Source: Gelidibacter sediminis (lineage in GTDB: Bacteria; Bacteroidota; Bacteroidia; Flavobacteriales; Flavobacteriaceae). Taken from it: a DNA stretch of 64,000 bases. Of this stretch, positions 25,363 through 34,635 are shown one piece after another. Made by a program: the position numbers and the translations under genes. Under the pieces are notes generated by a model. The model was given only the letters and a program-made list of their open reading frames with translations, had not been told where the DNA came from and ran no database searches. The stretch lies in contig NZ_SOBW01000008.1 of NCBI RefSeq assembly GCF_004364975.1, forward strand, positions 62,001-126,000. Reading direction: 5' to 3'. Within the stretch, counting starts at the first letter, position 1. Each line of letters begins with the position of its first letter.

Positions 25363-26298
25363 ATGGCTGAAACGCATATTGAAAAAAAATTCGAGCTCCA
25401 ACATTTGCCGTCTTTATTTATAAAGGCGTTTAAAGCGTGGAATGATGATGATCCATGGCGATTAAGTGCCGTAGTGGCCTATTATGCTGTTCTATCGTTA
25501 CCAGGACTTATCGTAATTTTAATAAATGTGGTGGGGAGTATATGGGGAACAGAGATTGTTCAAGGGCATCTCACCAATGAAATTACTGTAGTCTTGGGCC
25601 AAGATGCTGCCGAGACGATAAAAGTTATGATTAGCGAAACGCTAAATACGGAGAAAAATGTAATTTCTACCCTGATTGGTATTGCCAGCATTATTTTTGG
25701 GGCGACAGGTGTGTTTTATCAACTTCAAATATCCCTTAATAAAATTTGGAAGATTGAAGATTCAGGTAAATTTAGTTTTAAGAGATTATTGACGGATCGC
25801 GCACGAAGTTTTGCATTCATCTTAGTCATCGGGTTTTTGCTGCTGATCAGTTTTATTGTCACCGCAGTACTTGGTGCCTTAAATGATTATATTAAACAAA
25901 TGTTTCCTGATATTGTATTGTATGTAGCCTATATATTGGACTTAGTAGTTTCTCTTAGCGTGGTAACGACGTTATTTGCATTGATGTTTAAATACATGCC
26001 TGATACTAAAATCAGATGGAAAACCGTATGGATAGGCGCGCTTGTAACCGCCGTTCTTTTTACGCTTGGTAAATATTTGTTGAGCTTATATTTTGGAACT
26101 GCCAATCCTGGATCCACGTATGGTGCAGCTGGGACAATAGTGCTAATTTTACTATGGGTGTCCTATTCGTGTCTTATATTTTTTTATGGGGCAGCTTTTA
26201 CCCGCGCGTTTTCCTTGCGTTATGGTCATGATTCGCATACCTTATCTGAAGTACTGACAGACATCCATAATGAAAAAGGGCTTCCGAATAATCAATAA
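25363..26298 (+). CDS. YihY/BrkB family inner-membrane protein
   Basis: A 311-residue integral membrane protein with six predicted hydrophobic helices between about residues 40 and 280. Family landmarks are WNDDDPWRLSAVVAYYAVLSLPGL at the start, IIFGATGVFYQLQISLNKIW near 110-130 and GAAGTIVLILLWVSYSCLIFFYGAAFTRAF near 245-275. The family was once called ribonuclease BN by mistake. It is now regarded as a membrane protein of uncertain, possibly transport, function. Confidence 0.9.
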   Translation: MAETHIEKKFELQHLPSLFIKAFKAWNDDDPWRLSAVVAYYAVLSLPGLIVILINVVGSIWGTEIVQGHLTNEITVVLGQDAAETIKVMISETLNTEKNVISTLIGIASIIFGATGVFYQLQISLNKIWKIEDSGKFSFKRLLTDRARSFAFILVIGFLLLISFIVTAVLGALNDYIKQMFPDIVLYVAYILDLVVSLSVVTTLFALMFKYMPDTKIRWKTVWIGALVTAVLFTLGKYLLSLYFGTANPGSTYGAAGTIVLILLWVSYSCLIFFYGAAFTRAFSLRYGHDSHTLSEVLTDIHNEKGLPNNQ

Positions 26299-26316
26299 GT
26301 TTAAAATTTTAAAACT

Positions 26317-26324
26317 TATCTTTG
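26317..26324 (+). promoter_or_regulatory. -7 promoter element of era
   Basis: TATCTTTG matches TAnnTTTG, 16 bases before the era ATG. Confidence 0.6.
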
Positions 26325-26340
26325 TAGAAATTATTAGAAT

Positions 26341-27222
26341 ATGCATAAAGCTGGTTTTGTAAATATCATAGGAAATCCTAATGTTGGTAAATCGACATTG
26401 ATGAATGCTTTTGTGGGCGAAAAATTATCAATTATTACCTCAAAAGCACAGACTACTAGACATCGAATTTTGGGGATTGTTAATGGTGAAGATTTTCAAA
26501 TGATTTTATCGGACACTCCAGGAATTATCAAGCCCGCTTATGAACTTCAGGAATCCATGATGGATTTCGTAAAATCTGCTTTTGATGATGCTGATGTACT
26601 TCTTTATATGGTTGAAATTGGAGAGCAAGAGCTAAAAGATGAGGCCTTCTTTAGGAAAATCACCAATTCAAAAATACCAGTTTTGTTGTTGTTGAATAAG
26701 ATTGATAAATCTGATCAGCAGCAATTGGAAGCGCAAGTGCAATTATGGACAGAAAAAGTGCCAAACGCTGAAATCTATCCGGTATCTGCTTTAGAAGGTT
26801 TTAATGTTAGGGAAATATTCAACCGGATTATAGAATTATTACCAGAATCGCCCGCTTTTTATCCAAAAGATCAATTAACTGACAAACCTGAACGCTTTTT
26901 TGTAAACGAAACCATTCGCGAGAAAATCTTGATGCACTATAAGAAGGAAATACCTTATGCTGTTGAGATTGATACGGAAGAATTTTTTGAAGAAGAACAT
27001 ATTATCAGAATGCGTGCGGTTATTATGGTAGAACGTGAAACCCAAAAAGGGATTATTATTGGACATAAAGGCGCTGCTTTAAAACGTGTAGGTGTAGAGG
27101 CTCGTAAGGATTTAGAGCTGTTTTTTGGTAAACAAGTCCATTTAGAGCTCTATGTAAAAGTCAACAAAAACTGGCGAAGCGACCAGAAACAGTTGAAGCG
27201 TTTTGGATATAACCAAAAGTAG
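26341..27222 (+). CDS. era: GTPase Era
   Basis: A 293-residue Era, which binds the 3' end of 16S rRNA and couples 30S maturation to growth. G1 is GNPNVGKST (11-19), G3 is DTPG near 58, G4 is NKID near 119, and the SAL G5 motif follows. The C-terminal KH domain contains GIIIGHKGAALKRVGVEARKDLE (about 238-260). Full length. The gene ends 17 bases before a heptanucleotide repeat array. Confidence 0.97.
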   Translation: MHKAGFVNIIGNPNVGKSTLMNAFVGEKLSIITSKAQTTRHRILGIVNGEDFQMILSDTPGIIKPAYELQESMMDFVKSAFDDADVLLYMVEIGEQELKDEAFFRKITNSKIPVLLLLNKIDKSDQQQLEAQVQLWTEKVPNAEIYPVSALEGFNVREIFNRIIELLPESPAFYPKDQLTDKPERFFVNETIREKILMHYKKEIPYAVEIDTEEFFEEEHIIRMRAVIMVERETQKGIIIGHKGAALKRVGVEARKDLELFFGKQVHLELYVKVNKNWRSDQKQLKRFGYNQK

Positions 27223-27239
27223 AGCAGGTCAGGGCTTAG

Positions 27240-27379
27240 TAGGCAATCTTCAGTAAGCAGTTTTCAGTAGGCAGTTCTCATTAAGCAGTTCTCAGTAGGC
27301 AGTCTTCTGTTGACAGACTCCAGCATTCAGCATCCAGCATTCAGCATCCAATATTCAGCATTCAGCATTCCGTATTCTG
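27240..27379 (+). repeat. Degenerate heptanucleotide array (20 x 7 bp) downstream of era
   Basis: The 140 bases divide into ten 14-base units without slippage, for example TAGGCAATCTTCAG, TAAGCAGTTTTCAG, TAGGCAGTTCTCAT and CATTCAGCATCCAG, each made of two 7-base halves ending in or containing CAG(T). The first six units follow CAGTNNN; the last four drift to CAGCATY. The rest of the 311-base gap before the next gene also contains a short run of a second heptamer, ACCTNNN (27489-27509), and nothing else I can identify. Confidence 0.9.
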
Positions 27380-27533
27380 GAAGTAGTTTCCTATATGCAA
27401 TAGTGCTATATGCCCAGTTTATTTATGGACAAGATATACATACAGCACACTGTGGAATTTTGGCATCACTTCGAGACGCTGTGTCATAACCTGAAACCTC
27501 ATACCTCAAGCCCAACCTTAAACCTCCATCACA

Positions 27534-28040
27534 TTAAATCAAACCATTGTCAGTGAGTGTTGCATTCATGAAATTATACAGTTTATGCATTTCATCTTTA
27601 CCTTTTGATCTTCCATGGCGTCCTGCAAAATAGAGCACAAACCAAGCAATTATCATCAGTAATGTTACCCCAAGTTGAATGCCATATGGGGTGTTTAACG
27701 CCCAATTGCTGTAGGTCCATATACCAAAAACGATAAAAAGTCCCGCAACAATAAAATGAAGAAACATAAACATGGTCCAAACTGTTGGGTTCGGCCCAAA
27801 TAAACCATGAAGCATAGCCGTGTGCTCATCTACTTCATTAATTTCTAAATGCAATTGCGGCGACCAGAATTGCTGCTCATGGTTGGGTAACCGTATAAAT
27901 ACATGATCATCTACCCGAACAATTTTATAGGTGGAATTTGTAATCTTCAGATTCTCAAAAGCTTTGAGGGCTATCTCATGATTACAACTTAAAGACTTTT
28001 TAAAGCGTGGACTTAACACAATCTCATTTGTAATAGGCAT
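27534..28040 (-). CDS. Hypothetical protein with two transmembrane helices
   Basis: A 168-residue protein that I do not recognise. The soluble N-terminal half (1-85) contains FIRLPNHEQQFWSPQLHLEINE. Two hydrophobic helices follow at about 92-112 (MFMFLHFIVAGLFIVFGIW) and 120-142, with a short basic cytoplasmic tail (GRHGRSKGKDEMHK). It lies between era and der but on the opposite strand. No signal peptide. It is probably a genuine inner-membrane protein because length, composition and absence of repeats are ordinary. Confidence 0.7.
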   Translation of the reverse strand: MPITNEIVLSPRFKKSLSCNHEIALKAFENLKITNSTYKIVRVDDHVFIRLPNHEQQFWSPQLHLEINEVDEHTAMLHGLFGPNPTVWTMFMFLHFIVAGLFIVFGIWTYSNWALNTPYGIQLGVTLLMIIAWFVLYFAGRHGRSKGKDEMHKLYNFMNATLTDNGLI

Positions 28041-28092
28041 AGTTTTAATTTAATGCGCTGAAAAATACCCTTTTTTTTTAATAAGGAAACAC

Positions 28093-28100
28093 TACCTTTG
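28093..28100 (+). promoter_or_regulatory. -7 promoter element of der
   Basis: TACCTTTG, followed by CAAAC, matches TAnnTTTG, 17 bases before the der ATG. Confidence 0.65.
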
Positions 28101-28117
28101 CAAACAATTTAATAGAC

Positions 28118-29422
28118 ATGAGTAATATAGTAGCCATAGTAGGGCGTCCTAACGTAGGGAAGTCAACTTTATTTAATCGTTTAATTCAGCGCAGGGAAGC
28201 CATTGTTGACGCCGTAAGCGGTGTGACAAGAGATAGACACTACGGAAAATCAGAATGGAACGGACGTGAATTTTCTGTAATTGATACAGGGGGCTATGTT
28301 GTGGGCAGTGATGATGTATTTGAAGCAGAAATTGATAAACAAGTGGAGCTTGCTATTGAGGAGGCCGATGTAATTGTCTTTTTGGTTGATGTAGAAACCG
28401 GTGTTACGGGTATGGATGAGGATGTAGCTGCATTATTGAGAAAGGTAGACAAACCTGTGTTTTTGGCTGTAAACAAAGTGGATAATAACAAGCGTGCTGA
28501 AGATGCCGTAGAATTTTATGCATTAGGTTTGGGCGAATATTTTACAATTGCTAGTATTAATGGTAGCGGAACAGGAGATTTGTTGGATGCTGTTGTTAAG
28601 GCTTTGCCAGAACATGTTGAAGTTGAAGAAAGTGATTTGCCAAGGTTTGCTGTTGTTGGGAGACCAAATGCCGGAAAATCGTCATTTATAAATGCGCTTA
28701 TTGGTAAGGACCGTTATATAGTTACTGATATTGCAGGCACCACAAGAGACGCTATCGATACAAAATATAATCAATTCGGATTTGAATTTAACTTAGTTGA
28801 TACTGCGGGAATCCGCCGTAAATCTAAAGTAAAGGAAGATCTTGAGTTCTACTCAGTAATGCGTAGTGTGAGAGCCATAGAACATTGTGATGTGTGTATC
28901 TTAATACATGATGCCACTCGTGGATTTGACGGGCAAGTACAAAACATTTTTTGGTTGGCAGAGCGCAATAGGAAAGGAATTGTTGTGTTGGTTAACAAGT
29001 GGGATTTAGTTGATAAAGAGACCAATTCAGCGAGAGACTATGAAAAACAAATCCGTAAGGAAATGGAACCTTTTACTGATGTTCCAATTGTCTTTATTTC
29101 TGTGCTTAACAAACAACGTATTTTTAAGGCTATTGAAACTGCCGTTGAGGTATATAACAATCGTACCAAGAAAATTAAAACAAGCAAGCTTAATGAGATT
29201 ATGTTGCCTATTATAGAAAACTACCCTCCACCAGCTCTAAAGGGTAAGTTTGTTAAGATAAAATATATCATGCAATTACCAACACCGCAGCCCCAGTTTG
29301 CGTTTTTCTGTAATTTACCACAGTATGTTAAGGAGCCTTACAAACGTTTCTTAGAGAATAAACTACGTGAAGAATTTGATTTTCATGGGGTTCCTATTAG
29401 CATTTACATGCGAAAAAAATAG
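28118..29422 (+). CDS. der: GTPase Der (EngA)
   Basis: A 434-residue tandem GTPase needed for 50S assembly. Domain 1 has [12 protein letters not shown] (8-19), DTGG near 56 and NKVD near 117. Domain 2 has [12 protein letters not shown] (about 183-194), DTAGIRRK near 229 and NKWD near 294. A KH-like domain closes the protein ([23 protein letters not shown]). Complete and typical. Confidence 0.97.
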   Translation: MSNIVAIVGRPNVGKSTLFNRLIQRREAIVDAVSGVTRDRHYGKSEWNGREFSVIDTGGYVVGSDDVFEAEIDKQVELAIEEADVIVFLVDVETGVTGMDEDVAALLRKVDKPVFLAVNKVDNNKRAEDAVEFYALGLGEYFTIASINGSGTGDLLDAVVKALPEHVEVEESDLPRFAVVGRPNAGKSSFINALIGKDRYIVTDIAGTTRDAIDTKYNQFGFEFNLVDTAGIRRKSKVKEDLEFYSVMRSVRAIEHCDVCILIHDATRGFDGQVQNIFWLAERNRKGIVVLVNKWDLVDKETNSARDYEKQIRKEMEPFTDVPIVFISVLNKQRIFKAIETAVEVYNNRTKKIKTSKLNEIMLPIIENYPPPALKGKFVKIKYIMQLPTPQPQFAFFCNLPQYVKEPYKRFLENKLREEFDFHGVPISIYMRKK

Positions 29423-29518
29423 AGTATTGATCTAAACGAGTGCATTTGTGCTAAAAATGTGAGGGTTTTCTTCAGATTTTGTGTTTCTTTGGCGGTCATT
29501 TAAGCGTCAATCAAAATC

Positions 29519-32296
29519 ATGAATAAATATCTTTGCATTCTAGCGTGCTTATGCGCGTGCATCTCATTTTCTCAAGGCACTACCTTCAAAATTTCTGGAA
29601 AAATAATTATTGAAGACGATCAAACACCATTAGAATCGGCAACCATTTATTTGGAGACACTTAAAGATTCTACACTAATTACCTATACAATTTCTGATAA
29701 AAACGGCGAATTTGTTTTAGATAATTCAACCTATGAAGATTCACTGAACCTCACTATTTCTTATGTAGGATTCGAATCTTATTCGCGGGTTGTAAACATC
29801 TCCAAAGATCCAATTACACTAAATACCATTCAACTTAAAACAGCCAATCTTTTAGAAGAAGTGGTCATTAGGTCACGCGCTCCCATTACCATTAAAAAGG
29901 ATACTCTAGAATTTAATGTGGCCTCCTTTAAAACGAAAAAGGATGCCAATGTGGAGGATTTGCTAAAGGAACTACCAGGAGTAGAAGTAGATGAGGATGG
30001 GAGTATTAAAGTTAATGGCAAGTCTGTTAGTCAGATCTATGTAAACAGCAAACCTTTTTTTGGTAACGATCCTACCATTACTACTCGGAACCTCACCAAA
30101 GAATTAATAGAGAAAGTTCAAATTACGGACACAAAATCTAAGGCAGAAGCTTTTAGTGGCGAGAAAGGAGATGGAGATACTAAAACGATAAACCTCACCA
30201 TTAAGGAAGAAAATAACAAAGGTGTTTTTGGTCGTGTTTCGGCAGGGAGCGGTACAGGTAAGCGTTATGAATATGCCGGATTGGTTAATATTTTTGATAA
30301 CGAAAAACGCTTTAGTGTGTTGGCTGGCGGTAACAATATCAATTCTTCGGGTTTTAGTTTTGGCGAAATTCGTAAAATGTTTGGTGGTGTCAGAAGCATG
30401 TCTATGAGTGGAAATAATTCTTTTGTTATTGACGGCCGTTCATTTGGTGGCGGACAAGGCATTACGACTTCAAAAACTGCTGGTGCCAATTATGCCGATG
30501 AATTGGGTAAAGACAACGATTTTTCAGGCGATTATTTTTATTCCGGAAGTCAATCCTCAAACGCTACAAAATCACAACGAGAGAATATTTTACCTACCTC
30601 TAGATACTTTACAAATTCGGCTTCTAATTCAGATAATTCTACAGATAGCCATAGTGCTAACATGTCATTTGATATTAAAGTTGATTCCACTTTTATGGTT
30701 AATGTTAGGCCTTCCTTCCGATTGTCAAATTCAAATACCACTTATGAAAGGCAAGAGTCGTCTAGAGATGAAAACGATGTACTTACCAATCAGTCTGAAA
30801 CCGCATCTTTTGTTGAAAATGTGGGGAAAAATTTTAGCAATAATTTAAGTCTTACCAAACGTTTTGGAAGTAAAGGTGCATTTGTAAGAATGTATGCTAA
30901 CGTAGATGTGAACGATGCAACTTCTGAGGATTTTTTAAATTCTGAGACTAATATCTATGGCGATAATCCCGAAGATATTATAAGAAAACAATTTACGGAT
31001 GGTGATACCAAATCAAATAATCTTAATACTGGAGTGACCTATCGTTTGCCTTTAGAAGCCAAAAAATGGTTCCTTGATTTTAGATATCGATTTGGTTCTA
31101 ACAACCGCAAGAATGTTAGAAGTACATTCAATTTTGATACGGACACACAGGCATATGAAGATTTCAATACGGAGTTAAGTACAGATTTTACGAATAAAAA
31201 TCAAAGCCATAGTCCAAATATCCGACTTGTTTACAACGATGATAAAATGTCCTTTAGAATAGGTTCTGGCTATACCAACAGGTCCATTGAGAATTCAGAT
31301 AGATTGAGACCAGAATTGAGTTTGAAACAATCATTTGATTTTTTAGACTTGGATGCGAATATGAACTACCGTTTCAATCCTAAATCATCTGTGAGGTTTA
31401 ATTACGATTTTGATAATGACGCTCCGTCCATCTCTCAATTACAGCCGTTTCAAGATGTTTCTGATCCATTGAACACGGTGACGGGAAATCCAGATTTGAG
31501 ACCATCCAAAGAACACAGACTCAATTTTGGATATAATAATTTTGATTTTCAAAAACGTACTGGTTTTTATATGTATGGCAATATTAACTTCGTGAATGAT
31601 AAGGTAGTGTCAAAAACTACCGTAGATGAAAATTTTGTCAGAAATACCACGTATACAAATGTTGATGGAAATTATTATATGTCTCTAGGGTCTAGCATGA
31701 GCAAGGATTTTAAAATTGATTCATTGCAAACCGTGAAAGTGCGCTTTGGGCTTTCTGGTAATATGGGTGAGCAAGTTAATTTTAATAATGGCATTGAATA
31801 TGCTACCAAAAGCACGAGAGTATATCCTAATTTAGACATTACATATGCTTGGAAGAAACTCTTCGAAATCAGACCAAATTACCGCTTATCCTTTACTAAA
31901 ACGCGTTATGAACTAGACGATTTGGACGATCGGAATTTTGTAAGCCATAATTTAGGAATTCAAACAGCTACATTTTTTCCTGATAAATTAGAATGGCGAA
32001 ATGACATCAATTATATGTATAATCCCAATGTGGCCAGAGGATTTCAAAATAGTGCATGGTTTTGGAATGCAACCTTAGCATATTCTGTGCTTAAAGACAA
32101 TGGCACCATTACATTAAAAGTGTACGACTTGTTAAATCAGAATACCAATGCGCAACGTACCACTACCGAAAATTTTATTCAGGATTCTGAGAGCACCGTT
32201 TTAGAGCAGTATTTTATGCTGAGTTTTAGTTGGAAATTCAACAGTTTAGGCCCTAAAGGTGAAAGTAGAGGTGGGGATATGCATTTTATGATGTAA
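29519..32296 (+). CDS. TonB-receptor-like outer-membrane beta-barrel protein
   Basis: A 925-residue exported protein. The signal peptide is MNKYLCILACLCACISFSQG, followed by a CarboxypepD_reg-like domain (about 24-110) and a plug-like segment, about 115-220 (LEEVVIRSRAPITIKKDTLEFNVASF, VEDLLKELPGVEVDEDGSIKVNGK). The rest is a long barrel rich in alternating aromatic/polar strands (outer-membrane beta-barrel family PF14905 type). Such proteins resemble TonB receptors but often lack a clear TonB box. No SusD partner is present, so glycan import is not indicated. The ligand is unknown. It stands alone and is followed by repeat DNA. Confidence 0.88.
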   Translation: MNKYLCILACLCACISFSQGTTFKISGKIIIEDDQTPLESATIYLETLKDSTLITYTISDKNGEFVLDNSTYEDSLNLTISYVGFESYSRVVNISKDPITLNTIQLKTANLLEEVVIRSRAPITIKKDTLEFNVASFKTKKDANVEDLLKELPGVEVDEDGSIKVNGKSVSQIYVNSKPFFGNDPTITTRNLTKELIEKVQITDTKSKAEAFSGEKGDGDTKTINLTIKEENNKGVFGRVSAGSGTGKRYEYAGLVNIFDNEKRFSVLAGGNNINSSGFSFGEIRKMFGGVRSMSMSGNNSFVIDGRSFGGGQGITTSKTAGANYADELGKDNDFSGDYFYSGSQSSNATKSQRENILPTSRYFTNSASNSDNSTDSHSANMSFDIKVDSTFMVNVRPSFRLSNSNTTYERQESSRDENDVLTNQSETASFVENVGKNFSNNLSLTKRFGSKGAFVRMYANVDVNDATSEDFLNSETNIYGDNPEDIIRKQFTDGDTKSNNLNTGVTYRLPLEAKKWFLDFRYRFGSNNRKNVRSTFNFDTDTQAYEDFNTELSTDFTNKNQSHSPNIRLVYNDDKMSFRIGSGYTNRSIENSDRLRPELSLKQSFDFLDLDANMNYRFNPKSSVRFNYDFDNDAPSISQLQPFQDVSDPLNTVTGNPDLRPSKEHRLNFGYNNFDFQKRTGFYMYGNINFVNDKVVSKTTVDENFVRNTTYTNVDGNYYMSLGSSMSKDFKIDSLQTVKVRFGLSGNMGEQVNFNNGIEYATKSTRVYPNLDITYAWKKLFEIRPNYRLSFTKTRYELDDLDDRNFVSHNLGIQTATFFPDKLEWRNDINYMYNPNVARGFQNSAWFWNATLAYSVLKDNGTITLKVYDLLNQNTNAQRTTTENFIQDSESTVLEQYFMLSFSWKFNSLGPKGESRGGDMHFMM

Positions 32297-32350
32297 ATTA
32301 CTAAAGCTGATATTACTTTGTAATAAGCTGAGTATTGCATGCGAATCTTT

Positions 32351-32392
32351 GCTGTAGACTGAAGGCTGCCAACTGAAGACTGCCAACTGAAC
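32351..32392 (-). repeat. Heptanucleotide array (6 x 7 bp) after the barrel gene
   Basis: Reading the plus strand, the units are GCTGTAG, ACTGAAG, GCTGCCA, ACTGAAG, ACTGCCA and ACTGAAC, in exact 7-base register, that is CAGTNNN on the minus strand. Between it and the next array (32393-32519) lies a degenerate CACAGAG-rich stretch (32405-32442) with no gene. Confidence 0.8.
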
Positions 32393-32519
32393 AAGTTATT
32401 AAACAGAGCTTCACAGAGGAGCACAAAGTTACACAGAGAGACGACTAAAAGTTAAATTTATTATTTTGTATAGAAAAATTTTAAACTAGATAGGTCAACA
32501 AGAAGATTTTAGGTGGCTT

Positions 32520-32568
32520 ACTGAGAACTGCTTACTGCTTACTGCAGACTGCAAACTGAGTACTGAAA
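32520..32568 (-). repeat. Heptanucleotide array (7 x 7 bp) abutting the TPM gene stop
   Basis: Seven units in exact register (ACTGAGA, ACTGCTT, ACTGCTT, ACTGCAG, ACTGCAA, ACTGAGT, ACTGAAA) end one base before the stop codon of the minus-strand TPM gene. On that gene's sense strand the array reads CAGTNNN. Confidence 0.85.
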
Positions 32569-32569
32569 C

Positions 32570-33439
32570 CTACCATCCTCCAGAAGCACCGCCACCGCCA
32601 AATCCACCGCCGCCAAAGCCGCCACCGAATCCGCCGCCGCCAAAGCTGCCACCACCACCAAATCCACCGCCAGAAGAACCGCCGCCGAGGCCACCCCGAC
32701 CAAGACTACTTAAGATAATGGCGTCCCATATGCTGAAATCGTTTCCTCGGTTATTTCCTGGGCCATTACCGCCACCGCCTCTCTTGTTTTTCGAAATGGA
32801 TATCATGATAATCATAAACACCACAAAAAGCATAAACATAAACCCGACAGGAATCCCTTCAGAAGTAGTGTTAACTTGACGTGTGCCTTGATATTCGCCG
32901 GTCATCACTTCAAAAATTGCATCGGCACCACGATGGAGTCCACCGTTGTAATCATTCCGTTTAAAATATGGAATGATGTCCTGTTCAATAATGCGTTTAG
33001 ACATGGCGTCTGTAAGGAGATGCTCCAGACCATAACCAGTGTTGATAGCAATTTTACGGTCGTCCTTAGCCAATAATATTAAAATACCATTGTCTTCTTT
33101 GGCTTGTCCAATACCCCATTCATGCCCCCATTGTGCACCGAGATAGTTGATGTTTTCACCATTGGTAGAACTAATTATTGCCACTACGATTTGAGTGGAT
33201 GTAGTGTCTGAATATCTAATTAATTTTTGCTCTAGGCTGTTCTTTTCACTCTCAGACAAGAGCGGTGTATATTGATAAACACTGGTTTGCTCTGTTATTT
33301 TAGAGGGTTTCTCAGGAATGGTAAATTGAGTAAAACCAGTCTGTATGCCACACATCGTCATCAATACACTAAAAAGAAAGCGTTTAATAACGCTATTCTT
33401 AATGTATAATAGTTCTTGACTTTTGAGTGCTGATTGCAT
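32570..33439 (-). CDS. TPM domain protein with glycine-rich tail
   Basis: A 289-residue protein. The TPM domain (PF04536) occupies about 50-175: LSESEKNSLEQKLIRYSDTTSTQ, then GWGIGQAKEDNGILILLAKDDRKIAINTGYGLE and IIPYFKRNDYNGGLHRGADAIFEV. One transmembrane helix follows (about 193-212, VGFMFMLFVVFMIIMIS), then a Gly/Ser/Phe tail (GGGGFGGGF repeats) ending GGW. An internal hydrophobic segment at about 20-37 looks like a signal peptide ending FTQ, but it is preceded by 17 extra residues. The natural start may be the ATT at 33388 (IKRFLFSV), which replaces an expected ATG. It is probably an envelope protein working with the neighbouring LemA and second TPM protein. Confidence 0.85.
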   Translation of the reverse strand: MQSALKSQELLYIKNSVIKRFLFSVLMTMCGIQTGFTQFTIPEKPSKITEQTSVYQYTPLLSESEKNSLEQKLIRYSDTTSTQIVVAIISSTNGENINYLGAQWGHEWGIGQAKEDNGILILLAKDDRKIAINTGYGLEHLLTDAMSKRIIEQDIIPYFKRNDYNGGLHRGADAIFEVMTGEYQGTRQVNTTSEGIPVGFMFMLFVVFMIIMISISKNKRGGGGNGPGNNRGNDFSIWDAIILSSLGRGGLGGGSSGGGFGGGGSFGGGGFGGGFGGGGFGGGGASGGW

Positions 33440-33527
33440 ACTTGTTTATGTCTTTTTAATTGCAAGTTCTTAAATTTCTGAGCTCACAGAGAAGTTTTCA
33501 GATTAGCTGAGTGGCATTAAATAGCTG

Positions 33528-33965
33528 TTAACCAATGGAAATATCATCAGAAATTTCATTCTGATCGTCCATTTCCCAAGGGAAATGAGTTTCCAATTGT
33601 TTTCCGGCTTTTAATATGCCATCTACTAAGCCTTGTTTAAAATGGCCTCTTTTAAAGTGCCCTTGCATGATGTTTTTGGTGCTTTCCCAAAAATCATCTT
33701 CAACCACATTGTTAATACCTTCGTCACCAAATATAACAAAGGTCTTGTCTTCTACAGCAACATAGATTAAAACGCCATTTTGAAGTTTAGTAGTGTCCAT
33801 TTTTAGCATATGGAACACTTCTAAAGCACGCTCGTAGACGTCAATTTTAGAGGTTTTTTCAAGGTGTACACGAATTTCTCCTGAGGTGTTTTTCTCAGCC
33901 GTTCGGATAGCGTCAACTACTTGGCGTTCTTCTTCGGCTGTTAGAAAATCTTCTATTTTAGACAT
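33528..33965 (-). CDS. TPM domain protein, soluble
   Basis: A 145-residue protein that is a single TPM domain: LTAEEERQVVDAIRTAEKNTSGEIRVHLEKT at the start and NGVLIYVAVEDKTFVIFGDEGIN near 78-100, then FKRGHFKQGLVDGILKAGKQL. There is no signal peptide or membrane helix, so it probably stays in the cytoplasm unless exported by a partner. It is the second TPM protein of the cluster, between the lemA-like gene and the membrane-bound TPM gene. TPM domains are linked to acid phosphatase activity in plants (photosystem II repair), but a bacterial activity is not established. Confidence 0.88.
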   Translation of the reverse strand: MSKIEDFLTAEEERQVVDAIRTAEKNTSGEIRVHLEKTSKIDVYERALEVFHMLKMDTTKLQNGVLIYVAVEDKTFVIFGDEGINNVVEDDFWESTKNIMQGHFKRGHFKQGLVDGILKAGKQLETHFPWEMDDQNEISDDISIG

Positions 33966-34022
33966 GCATTTTATTTATTGTAACCCCTCTCCAGTAAAGC
34001 AATGAGAGAGGAGGTGTTATTT

Positions 34023-34622
34023 TTATTTGAAATCGAAATCTACATCTGGTGCTTTTTCTGCGCCAGCATCAGCTTTATAATAGCTCATATCGTCAAAATC
34101 GAAGAGTCCTGCCAAAATACTATTTGGGAACGTTTTGATATGCTTGTTGTAAGGTTCTACAGCTTCGTTAAAACGATCTCTAGCGACGTTGATTCTATTT
34201 TCAGTGCCTTCTAGTTGCGATTGCAATTCTAAGAAATTCTGATTGGCTTTTAACTCAGGATAACGTTCTACAGAGACTAATAATCGAGATAAGGCACCAC
34301 TCAATCCGTTTTGAGCTTCTTGAAATTGTGCCATGTTTGCTTCATTTAAGTTGCTGGCGTCAATAGTTGTAGACGTTGCTTTAGCTCTCGCTTCAATAAC
34401 GTCAGTTAAAGTGCCACGTTCAAAATCTGCCGCCCCTTGTACTGTCTTAACCAGATTGCCAATAAGGTCATTACGGCGTTGGTAGCTGCTTTCTACATCA
34501 CCCCAGCTTCTCGTAGCAGTTTCTCTCAGTTCAACGGCAGTGTTGTTGAAGTTTTTACCCCAAGAGTATAGTGCTACTATAATTAAGCCGATGATTATTA
34601 CAGGAATAAGCCATTTTTTCAT
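34023..34622 (-). CDS. LemA family membrane protein
   Basis: A 199-residue LemA protein. An N-terminal helix (about 4-21, WLIPVIIIGLIIVALYSWG) anchors a four-helix bundle with the family blocks SSYQRRNDLIGNLVKTVQGAADFERGTL and VSVERYPELKANQNFLELQSQLEGTENRINVARDRFNEAVEPYN. Function is unknown, but lemA genes very often sit with TPM genes as here. It starts 13 bases after the MerR-type gene and ends 57 bases before the soluble TPM gene. Confidence 0.95.
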   Translation of the reverse strand: MKKWLIPVIIIGLIIVALYSWGKNFNNTAVELRETATRSWGDVESSYQRRNDLIGNLVKTVQGAADFERGTLTDVIEARAKATSTTIDASNLNEANMAQFQEAQNGLSGALSRLLVSVERYPELKANQNFLELQSQLEGTENRINVARDRFNEAVEPYNKHIKTFPNSILAGLFDFDDMSYYKADAGAEKAPDVDFDFK

Positions 34623-34635
34623 AATAAGTTGGTTT

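Noticed and set aside
27240-27379. CRISPR array
   Set aside because: The unit is 7 or 14 bases with no unique spacers and no cas genes are present.
30408-30848. A 146-codon plus-strand frame inside the outer-membrane barrel gene
   Set aside because: Different frame within an intact 925-residue gene; Leu/Ile/Gln-rich, not resembling any protein.
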